Source: Burkholderiaceae bacterium (GTDB lineage Bacteria > Pseudomonadota > Gammaproteobacteria > Burkholderiales > Burkholderiaceae_E). Taken from it: a DNA stretch of 61,558 nt. Shown one piece after another: positions 55,799 through 61,558 of the stretch; the first letter of the stretch is position 1, and the number at the start of each line of letters is the position of its first letter. The stretch covers positions 1-61,558 of the forward strand of contig JADJVQ010000044.1 in NCBI GenBank assembly GCA_016710525.1, written 5' to 3'. A program made the position numbers and the translations under genes. The notes beneath the pieces are model-generated. The model did not search any database, was not told the DNA's origin, and was given only the letters and a program-made list of their open reading frames with translations.

Positions 55799-57370
55799 TC
55801 AGTGATGGTAGGCGGACTCGCCGTGCGAGGCGATGTCCAGGCCTTCGCGCTCTTCGTCCTCGGCCACACGCAGGCCGACCACCATGTCGACGATCTTGAA
55901 GACGATGAACGAGACGACTGCCGACCAGGCGACCGCCACGAACACGGCCTTGATCTGGATCCAGACCTGGCCGCTGATCGAGTACGCGGCCGGCTGCATC
56001 GTGACCCAGTCAGGGAAGCCGACACCCCCCAGCGACGGAGCCGCGAACACACCGGTCAGGATCGCACCCAGGATGCCGCCGACACCGTGCACGCCGAACA
56101 CATCCAGCGAATCATCGGCACCCAGCATGCGCTTCAAGCCATTGACGCCCCACAGGCAGACCACACCCGCCAGCAGGCCGATGATCAGCGCGCCCATCGG
56201 ACCGACAAAGCCGCAGGCCGGCGTCACCGCCACCAGGCCAGCCACCGCGCCGGACGCAGCGCCCAGCATCGACGGTTTGCCCTTGCCCATCCACTCGCCC
56301 AGCACCCACGACATCGTCGCGGCAGCGGTTGCCACCAGGGTGTTGATGAAGGCGAGCGCCGCGGCGCCGTTGGCCTCGAGGTTGGAGCCGGCGTTGAAGC
56401 CGAACCAGCCCACCCACAGCAGCGAGGCGCCGATCATGGTCATCGTCAGCGAGTGCGGAGCCATCGACTCACGGCCATACCCGACCCGCTTGCCGATCAC
56501 GAAGGCACCCACCAGACCGGCGACACCGGCATTGATGTGCACGACCGTGCCACCGGCGAAGTCGAGCGCGCCCCACTGCCACAGCAGACCGGCATTGGCG
56601 GTGACCTTCTCGACCACGTCCGCGGCGGTGAACGCATCCGGACCATCCCAGTACCACACCATGTGGGCCATCGGCAGGTACGAGAACGTGAACCAGAGCA
56701 CCGTGAACAGCAGCACCGCCGAGAACTTCACCCGCTCGGCGAAGGCGCCGATGATCAGTGCGCAGGTGATCGCCGCAAAGGTGGCCTGGAAGGCGACGAA
56801 CGACAGCTCCGGAATGTAGACGCCCTTGCTGAAGGTGGCCGCCACCGAATCGATGGTGATGCCCTTCAGGAACAGTTTGTCGAAGCCGCCGAAGAACGTC
56901 CCGCCTCCGCCGAAGGCCAGCGTGTAGCCATAGATGGCCCACAGCACGATGACCAGCGAGAAGATCACGAAGACCTGCATCAGCACCGACAGCATGTTCT
57001 TGCTGCGCACCAGGCCGCCGTAGAACAGCGCCAGGCCGGGGATGGTCATCAGGATCACCAGCAGCGTGGCCACCGTCATCCACGCGGTGTCGCCCTTGTT
57101 GGGCACCGGCGGTTTGGCGGCTTCAGCGGGCTTGGCTTCGGCCGTGGCGGCCGGAGCAGCGTCCTTCTTCTCGTCCGGCTTGGCTTCCGCCTTCGCCTCG
57201 GGCTTGGCCTCGGCTGGCGCCGGTGCCGCATCCTTCTTCTCGTCCGCCTTGACGTCGGCCTTGGGCGCCTCTGCCGCGGGCGCTGCCTTGTCCTGGGCGA
57301 GCGCCGTGCCCAGCGGGGCGATGCCAAGGGCGATCGCCAGCGCGATGGCCCTGAATAAACTGTTCATCAT
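55799..57370 (-). CDS. amt: Ammonium transporter Amt
   Basis: Inner-membrane ammonium channel, 523 residues. A signal peptide (about 1-25) is followed by an Ala/Lys/Pro/Glu-rich stretch of about 70 residues (26-95), as seen in other Burkholderiales Amt proteins. The transporter core of eleven helices includes GDTAWMTVATLLV, HINAGVAGLVGA and FGVHGVGGI, with pore-lining histidines in the last two. The C-terminal cytoplasmic tail ends with EREGLDIASHGESAYHH, which docks with PII. Third gene of the NtrC-controlled operon, 34 bases after glnK. Confidence 0.95.
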   Translation of the reverse strand: MMNSLFRAIALAIALGIAPLGTALAQDKAAPAAEAPKADVKADEKKDAAPAPAEAKPEAKAEAKPDEKKDAAPAATAEAKPAEAAKPPVPNKGDTAWMTVATLLVILMTIPGLALFYGGLVRSKNMLSVLMQVFVIFSLVIVLWAIYGYTLAFGGGGTFFGGFDKLFLKGITIDSVAATFSKGVYIPELSFVAFQATFAAITCALIIGAFAERVKFSAVLLFTVLWFTFSYLPMAHMVWYWDGPDAFTAADVVEKVTANAGLLWQWGALDFAGGTVVHINAGVAGLVGAFVIGKRVGYGRESMAPHSLTMTMIGASLLWVGWFGFNAGSNLEANGAAALAFINTLVATAAATMSWVLGEWMGKGKPSMLGAASGAVAGLVAVTPACGFVGPMGALIIGLLAGVVCLWGVNGLKRMLGADDSLDVFGVHGVGGILGAILTGVFAAPSLGGVGFPDWVTMQPAAYSISGQVWIQIKAVFVAVAWSAVVSFIVFKIVDMVVGLRVAEDEEREGLDIASHGESAYHH

Positions 57371-57404
57371 TCTCTCCGGAAATCGTTGTCGTTGGCGGCG
57401 TGGA

Positions 57405-57743
57405 TCAGAGCGCTTCGTTGCCGGTTTCGCCGGTGCGGATGCGGACCACCTGCTCGAGGTCGTAGACGAAAATCTTGCCGTCGCCGATCTTGCCGGTGCG
57501 GGCCGCGCCTTCGATCGCTTCGATGGCGCGCTCGACCAGGTCCTCGGCCACGGCTGCTTCGATCTTCACCTTGGGCAGGAAGTCGACCACGTACTCGGCG
57601 CCGCGATACAGCTCGGTGTGCCCTTTTTGCCGCCCGAAGCCCTTGACCTCGGTGACGGTGATGCCCTGCACGCCAATACCCGACAGCGCTTCGCGCACTT
57701 CGTCCAGCTTGAACGGCTTGATGATTGCAGTGATGAGCTTCAT
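57405..57743 (-). CDS. glnK: Nitrogen regulatory protein PII
   Basis: PII trimeric signal protein, 112 residues. The T-loop with the uridylylation site Tyr51 is in TELYRGAEYVVDFLPK. The B- and C-loop motifs TGKIGDGKIFV are present. The linkage to amt identifies it as the GlnK type that blocks the channel under ammonium excess. It lies 34 bases upstream of amt and 57 bases after torF on the same strand. Confidence 0.95.
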   Translation of the reverse strand: MKLITAIIKPFKLDEVREALSGIGVQGITVTEVKGFGRQKGHTELYRGAEYVVDFLPKVKIEAAVAEDLVERAIEAIEGAARTGKIGDGKIFVYDLEQVVRIRTGETGNEAL

Positions 57744-57800
57744 GTTTCTCTCCCTATGAGGGCAGCCGGCAGCGGCTGCCCCCGGCGACTAGCGCAGACT

Positions 57801-58577
57801 TCAGAACGTCTTGCCGACGGACAGCACCACGTTGCCCTTGCCCAGATCGCGGTTGAAGGCATTGCGATAACACTGGCCCGCGTCACCCTTGGCATCGGTC
57901 CCGATGTAGGACAGGCCCACGGTCATGCCGACCACCTCGGTCGTGACGCCGACCTTCCAGTCGCCGTACGAGCAGTCGCTGCGCGCGCGGCCGTTGGTCG
58001 AGGGGACCATCTGGTAGCCGTAGTGGCCGACCAGGCCAAAGCCGTTGCCCAGGTCATAGGTAGCGGTCAGGTCGAGGTAGCCCGAGCCCTTGCTGTCGAT
58101 GAAGCCGAACAGGTCGGTCAGCGAGTGCGAGTACTTCAGGGTCACGGTCTTGTACGAACCGGCGATGTAGGCTTCCAGCGTGTCCGGGCTGTTGAAGCCG
58201 GCCGGGTATTTGCCGGGGTAGTAGTAGTACAGCAGGCCGACGTCGTAGCCGAAGTCACCGACCGCGCCCTTGTAGCCGCCGTAGATGTCCCACTCCAGGC
58301 TGTTGCTGACGGTGCCAGCGCCGCCGTCGGAGAGCCAGCTGACGTTGGTCAGCCAGGTGCCCACGTAGACGCCGCTGGCGTGCGCGTAGTCGAACCCGCC
58401 CTGCACCGCCGGCTTGTTGTTGGTCTGCGAGATGCCGCGATAGCGGTACTCGCTGACCAGGTTCAGGTTGCCGGTGAAAGTGTGCGGCGAGGCTTCTTTC
58501 TTGTCCTGCGCCATGCCCACGGACGGCACGGCGGCGACCAGGGCGGCAAAGCCGGCTGCAGCAATCAGTTTCTTCAT
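57801..58577 (-). CDS. TorF family putative porin
   Basis: Outer-membrane beta-barrel protein, 258 residues. The signal peptide MKKLIAAAGFAALVAAVPSVG ends near GMAQ. The family markers NLVSEYRYRGISQT, WDIYGGYKG and LLYYYYPGKYP are present, and it ends LSVGKTF with the usual C-terminal aromatic. The ATG has GGGAGAGATATTC upstream. First gene of the operon with glnK and amt, so it may let ammonium or another small solute through the outer membrane, as inferred from the linkage. The sigma-54 promoter upstream supports nitrogen control. Confidence 0.92.
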   Translation of the reverse strand: MKKLIAAAGFAALVAAVPSVGMAQDKKEASPHTFTGNLNLVSEYRYRGISQTNNKPAVQGGFDYAHASGVYVGTWLTNVSWLSDGGAGTVSNSLEWDIYGGYKGAVGDFGYDVGLLYYYYPGKYPAGFNSPDTLEAYIAGSYKTVTLKYSHSLTDLFGFIDSKGSGYLDLTATYDLGNGFGLVGHYGYQMVPSTNGRARSDCSYGDWKVGVTTEVVGMTVGLSYIGTDAKGDAGQCYRNAFNRDLGKGNVVLSVGKTF

Positions 58578-58650
58578 GAATATCTCTCCCAGATCGGATC
58601 GGTGTTGTTGGCCCCCCGTGGGGGAGCAAGTTCTCAGCAGGGATTGCTTT

Positions 58651-58666
58651 GCATTTCCCGTGCCAA
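58651..58666 (-). promoter_or_regulatory. Sigma-54 promoter of the torF-glnK-amt operon
   Basis: On the minus strand TTGGCACGGGAAATGC has the -24 GG and -12 GC with exactly ten bases between, near the TGGCAC-N5-TTGC consensus. It lies about 75 bases before the torF start. No good -35/-10 pair competes. Together with the NtrC-like sites at 58729-58771, this is a strong case for nitrogen-limitation control. Confidence 0.85.
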
Positions 58667-58728
58667 CCGGCATCCGGGGTGCAGCGAGGGGGAACTCACC
58701 GGTTGATGGCATCCATTCGCCCAAAAAC

Positions 58729-58743
58729 GCACGCCCATGGTGC
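58729..58743. promoter_or_regulatory. NtrC-like enhancer site 1
   Basis: GCAC-N7-GTGC inverted repeat at 58729-58743, matching the core of NtrC sites (GCACC-N5-GGTGC) with the outer dyad conserved. Centred about 85 bases upstream of the sigma-54 promoter. Confidence 0.7.
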
Positions 58744-58756
58744 GATGCCGCATAAC

Positions 58757-58771
58757 GCACACCTTTGGTGC
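58757..58771. promoter_or_regulatory. NtrC-like enhancer site 2
   Basis: GCAC-N7-GTGC inverted repeat at 58757-58771, 28 bases from site 1 centre to centre and about 112 bases upstream of the promoter. Two closely spaced sites are the common arrangement for NtrC oligomers. The next gene on the other strand (ubiK) starts about 90 bases further on. Confidence 0.7.
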
Positions 58772-58859
58772 ACGAAAATGGGGACAGTGCGGCCCCGGTG
58801 CTAGACTCGACCGCTTCGGTCTCGAGCCGTTCCCAAAGGCCCTCCCGCCTCCCGCCGCC

Positions 58860-59177
58860 ATGGACAAGCCCAGCCTCCTAGACGACCTCCAGGCCCGCCT
58901 TGCCCGGGTCATCCAGGACACCCCGGCCGCCGACCTGCAGCGCACGCTGCGCGCGGTCCTCGAGCAGGGCCTGCAGCGACTGGATCTGGTCACCCGGGAA
59001 GACCTCGACACCTATGTGCAGTGGGCCGCCACGATGCGCCAGCGCGTGACCCAGCTCGAGGCCCGCATCGAGACGCTGGAGCGCGAACGCTCGGCCGCGG
59101 GCGCGCCGGGCGCCCAGGCCTCGCAGGCGCCGGCCGGCAACCCGGGCGAAGCGCCCGGCACCGCACCCCTGCCATAA
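58860..59177 (+). CDS. ubiK: Accessory factor UbiK family protein
   Basis: Small helical protein, 105 residues, of the UbiK (YqiC) family, which helps ubiquinone biosynthesis and lipid-bound assembly. The conserved LLDDLQARLARVIQDTPAAD and LRAVLEQGLQRLDLVTREDL pattern is followed by a coiled coil, VTQLEARIETLERERSA. A Pro/Ala-rich tail ends it. Divergent from torF, sharing the regulatory region 58578-58859. Confidence 0.9.
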   Translation: MDKPSLLDDLQARLARVIQDTPAADLQRTLRAVLEQGLQRLDLVTREDLDTYVQWAATMRQRVTQLEARIETLERERSAAGAPGAQASQAPAGNPGEAPGTAPLP

Positions 59178-59238
59178 GCGCGCGGCCTGCCGGCCGTCCG
59201 CGTCATCCCCCTTTCTGAACCCCGACCCGGGAGAGTCC

Positions 59239-60336
59239 ATGCAGCGACGCCGTTTCCTAGCCGCCAGCACCGTTGTGGGTGCGGGCACAGGCGCACTCAG
59301 CGCCCCCGCCATCGCCCAGGGCGCCCGCCCCGAGATCCGCTGGCGCCTGGCCTCCAGTTACCCCAAGAACCTGGACACCCTGGTCGGCGCGGTCGACCTG
59401 CTGTCCAAGCGGGTGGCCGAACTCACCGACAACAAATTCCAGATCCGGGTGCACACCGCCGGCGAGATCGTGCCGCCGCTGCAGGTGCTCGATGCGGTCC
59501 AGCAGGGCACGGTGGAGTGCGGCCAGACGGCCAGCTACTTCTACATCGGCAAGAACCCGGCCTTCGGCTTCGGCACCGCCCTGCCCTTCGGCCTGAACAC
59601 CCGCCAGCAGAACGCCTGGCTGACCCTGGGCGGGGGCCTGGAGCTGCTCAACGACTTCTACAAGGGTTACGGCGTGATGGGCCTGCCGGTGGGCAATACC
59701 GGCGCCCAGATGGCGGGATGGTTCCGCAAGGAGATCAAGACCCCGGCCGACTTCAAGGGCCTGAAGATCCGCATCGGCGGACTGGGCGGCTCGGTGCTGG
59801 CGCGGCTGGGCGCGGTGCCTCAGCAGCTGCCGGGTGGCGATCTGTATCCGGCGCTGGAAAAGGGCGTGATCGACGCGGCCGAATGGGTGGCGCCCTACGA
59901 CGATGAAAAGCTCGGCCTGCACAAGGTGGCCAAGTACTACTACTACCCGGGCTGGTGGGAGGGTTCGGCCACGCTGATGCTCTACATCAACCTGAAGTCG
60001 TGGGAGGCCCTGCCCAAGGACTACCAGGCGGCCCTGCAGGCGGCCAGCGTCGAGGCCAATCAATGGATGACGGCCAAGTACGACGTCGGCAACCCGGCGG
60101 CGCTGGTGCGGCTGGTGGGCGCGGGCGCGCAGCTGCGCGGCTTTTCGCGGCCGGTCATGGACGCCTGCTTCAAGGCGGCCGAAGAGCTCTATGTGGAGCT
60201 GGGCGAGAAGAGCCCCGAGTTCAAGAAGATCCACGCCGCCTGGAGCAAGTTCCGCGACGAGCAGATCCTGTGGAGCCGCGTCTGCGAGAACAACTTCGAC
60301 GCCTTCATGGCGCAGGCGAAGACGAAGAAGGGGTAG
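59239..60336 (+). CDS. TRAP transporter substrate-binding protein DctP family
   Basis: Periplasmic receptor, 365 residues, of the DctP/TakP class. An N-terminal Tat-like signal MQRRRFLAASTVVGAG, with RRRF, leads to cleavage near APAIAQ. The segments IRWRLASSYPKNLDTL and ADFKGLKIRIGGLGG are typical. The Arg in the latter is the carboxylate clamp of TRAP receptors. No DctQ/M permease genes follow: the next genes are a lone antitoxin and a DUF5615 gene on the other strand. The likely ligand is a keto acid or other carboxylate. Confidence 0.92.
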   Translation: MQRRRFLAASTVVGAGTGALSAPAIAQGARPEIRWRLASSYPKNLDTLVGAVDLLSKRVAELTDNKFQIRVHTAGEIVPPLQVLDAVQQGTVECGQTASYFYIGKNPAFGFGTALPFGLNTRQQNAWLTLGGGLELLNDFYKGYGVMGLPVGNTGAQMAGWFRKEIKTPADFKGLKIRIGGLGGSVLARLGAVPQQLPGGDLYPALEKGVIDAAEWVAPYDDEKLGLHKVAKYYYYPGWWEGSATLMLYINLKSWEALPKDYQAALQAASVEANQWMTAKYDVGNPAALVRLVGAGAQLRGFSRPVMDACFKAAEELYVELGEKSPEFKKIHAAWSKFRDEQILWSRVCENNFDAFMAQAKTKKG

Positions 60337-60360
60337 GTGGGCGGGCTGCCAGGGCGCGCG

Positions 60361-60615
60361 TCAGGACAACTCCGCGGACCGGGGAAGTTCACGCGATGGA
60401 GTCAGCGTCTGGTCCAGATCGTCCTGCTCAGGCAATGCCAGCAGATCCGCGATATTGGCCCGTCCTCCCACCAGCTTTTTGTAGTCGGAGTAGGTCAGAA
60501 GGACATGCGATGGACGGCCCCGATCGGTAATGATGACCGGGCCCGCTTGCGCCGCGACCTTTGCGCGGCTCGCATCCTGATTGAACTGGCGACTGGAGAG
60601 CGTGGTAATCGGCAT
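60361..60615 (-). CDS. Type II antitoxin, Phd/YefM family, no toxin adjacent
   Basis: Antitoxin-like protein, 84 residues. The N-terminal MPITTLSSRQFNQDASRAK and GPVIITDRGRPSHVLL give the Phd/YefM fold. The C-terminal half is acidic, as usual for the toxin-binding part. Downstream on the same strand there is no toxin, only the TRAP receptor end 24 bases away on the other strand. It may act with a toxin elsewhere or be a remnant. An A/T inverted repeat at 60630-60640 precedes it. Confidence 0.85.
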   Translation of the reverse strand: MPITTLSSRQFNQDASRAKVAAQAGPVIITDRGRPSHVLLTYSDYKKLVGGRANIADLLALPEQDDLDQTLTPSRELPRSAELS

Positions 60616-60629
60616 GGGCGCCTCGCAAA

Positions 60630-60640
60630 CTAATATTTAG
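60630..60640. promoter_or_regulatory. Small A/T palindrome before the lone antitoxin
   Basis: On the minus strand CTAA, ATA and TTAG form an 11-base inverted repeat at 60630-60640, just upstream of the antitoxin start (60615). Phd-type antitoxins bind comparable elements; candidate operator. Confidence 0.4.
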
Positions 60641-60714
60641 ATAGGTTGCTACATTTCGCGCCTGCGAGGACAAGCAAATCAATCGGGATTGGACCTGGCC
60701 GCGCGATCTGCTTG

Positions 60715-61137
60715 CTAGTCCGGCGCGGGAATATCGTAGACGTCGATGGTCACCAAACCGTCCTCGGACTCGAAGACCTCAAGCGCCTGGTTCACCAAGT
60801 CCGGCGTCCCGCTCAGTTCATTGAGCACGAGCTGGAAGAGGTCCAGTTGCCGCTCGATGTCCATGACATGAGCCGAGTTCAGACAGACGAGTCCAGCATG
60901 GATGGACTGCTTGGCGTGTTGACCACCGAGACGGCCAGGCCCAAGTCCGCGGAAGTCGACCGAGTTGTGGGTCACCAGGGTGTAGTCCTCTGCCACCGCC
61001 AATTCGACGAGCCTCCAGTCTTTCGTCCCCATCCATCCTCGGTCACGGACGCAGGTGGATTCGACATGCCCGGCCGCCACGGCCATCCCGACGAGTTCCG
61101 GTGAAAGGCACTCATCGATCAGGAGTTTGAACCTCAT
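60715..61137 (-). CDS. DUF5615 family PIN-like protein
   Basis: Small PIN-like protein, 140 residues. The N-terminus MRFKLLIDECLSPELV has the acidic pair usual for this family. Later acidic positions appear as GTKDWRLVELAVAEDY, and THNSVDFRGL is typical. It follows a DUF433 gene on the same strand with only 2 bases between. DUF433 and DUF5615 proteins are commonly paired and considered a toxin-antitoxin-like system. The ATG is at 61137. The C-terminal 50 residues extend beyond the minimal domain. Confidence 0.88.
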   Translation of the reverse strand: MRFKLLIDECLSPELVGMAVAAGHVESTCVRDRGWMGTKDWRLVELAVAEDYTLVTHNSVDFRGLGPGRLGGQHAKQSIHAGLVCLNSAHVMDIERQLDLFQLVLNELSGTPDLVNQALEVFESEDGLVTIDVYDIPAPD

Positions 61138-61139
61138 GC

Positions 61140-61558
61140 CTACACCGGTCTCACCACACGAGTTGTCCGCCGCAGTGATGGCGGATTCGAGTCGGCGAGG
61201 CGGCGCGGCCTCCCTCGGCGCGGGTGAACCTGAGCGTAGACCCGCGCCGCCGCAATATGGGCGTCCGTAAGGAAGCGATAGGAGTCTCGCAGGCGTTCGT
61301 TGTCGATGCCTTTCTCCAGAGAGGCCAGCACGATGTCGATGGGCACGCGAGTACCCGTGAAGCACGGCTCCCCGCCCATGGCTTGCGGGTCGGTCGAAAC
61401 CAGGGCGTCTGCGTCATCAACCTCCTTCGCCCGAATGAACGCCCGGGTGATGAACGGCAGCATGTCAATTTCAATTCCGGCTCTGACAACCTTCCAGTTC
61501 ACGTCGTTGGGCATCACGATCAGCGCAAATACATCGACCTTGGATTGCAGCTTCTCGA
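61140..61558 (-). CDS. DUF433 domain protein (partial, N-terminus off right edge)
   Basis: Likely antitoxin partner of the DUF5615 gene. The DUF433 core is visible as STDPQAMGGEPCFTGTRVPI, with DIVLASLEKGID following, and the C-terminus is Arg-rich (HPRRGRPRRLADSN). The frame is open from the edge of the window (61558) through the first possible starts (GTG 61517, ATG 61514) and reads KLQSKVDVFALIVMPNDVN before them. The real start is therefore probably outside. The preceding AGIEIDMLPFITRAFIRAKE segment belongs to the same chain. Confidence 0.85.
   Translation of the reverse strand, partial: EKLQSKVDVFALIVMPNDVNWKVVRAGIEIDMLPFITRAFIRAKEVDDADALVSTDPQAMGGEPCFTGTRVPIDIVLASLEKGIDNERLRDSYRFLTDAHIAAARVYAQVHPRRGRPRRLADSNPPSLRRTTRVVRPV

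Overview
The window is GC-rich DNA that reads as a chromosomal contig of a betaproteobacterium, most likely order Burkholderiales. Supporting this are metX-metW, a Bug-type tricarboxylate receptor, the gshA-gshB-EIIA-HPr-EI block, TorF-glnK-amt beside ubiK, a TRAP receptor and several dipeptide-type ABC transporters. No rRNA, tRNA, CRISPR array or insertion sequence was seen. Genes are tightly packed, and several operons are joined by ATGA or GTGA stop/start overlaps.

Layout. 1-4.3 kb: a peptide ABC transporter that runs off the left edge. 4.6-6.65 kb: metX-metW behind what reads as a SAM-II riboswitch followed by an intrinsic terminator. 6.7-12.6 kb: a proteobacterial dedicated sortase island (sortase, VIT/VWA substrate, response regulator, frameshifted histidine kinase). 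12.7-20.4 kb: gamma-glutamyltransferase, amidase, a PEP-CTERM-like secreted protein, a diguanylate cyclase, a cupin and an unknown membrane protein. 20.6-24.5 kb: two acyl-CoA synthetases around a crotonase. 24.6-30.2 kb: a complete peptide ABC transporter. 30.3-34.8 kb: a third one with a HAD hydrolase but no binding protein. 35.8-40 kb: acyltransferase, pyrophosphatase-like protein, pseudouridine synthase-like protein, Bug receptor and an EamA permease. 40-44.7 kb: glutathione synthesis genes followed by PTS-type phosphocarrier genes, several with disturbed frames. 44.9-47.5 kb: a CoA-transferase and a lyase.

The right end is more accessory. It carries a secreted 680-residue protein whose C-terminus looks like a papain-fold toxin (47.5-49.6 kb), a broken nucleotidyltransferase gene, a Phd/VapC pair, and a small biosynthetic locus made of one A-PCP-TE NRPS protein and an atypical P450 (51.4-55.6 kb). 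Next comes a nitrogen-controlled TorF-glnK-amt operon with a clear sigma-54 promoter and two NtrC-like sites, then ubiK, a TRAP receptor, a lone antitoxin, and a DUF5615/DUF433 pair cut by the right edge.

Quality warning. Four stretches (about 14.44-14.77, 35.13-35.64, 43.33-43.40 and 49.80-50.15 kb) are nearly pure G/C homopolymer and look like sequencing or assembly artefacts. Frame disruptions nearby and elsewhere (histidine kinase, ptsI, EIIA, pseudouridine synthase) may therefore be errors rather than biology.
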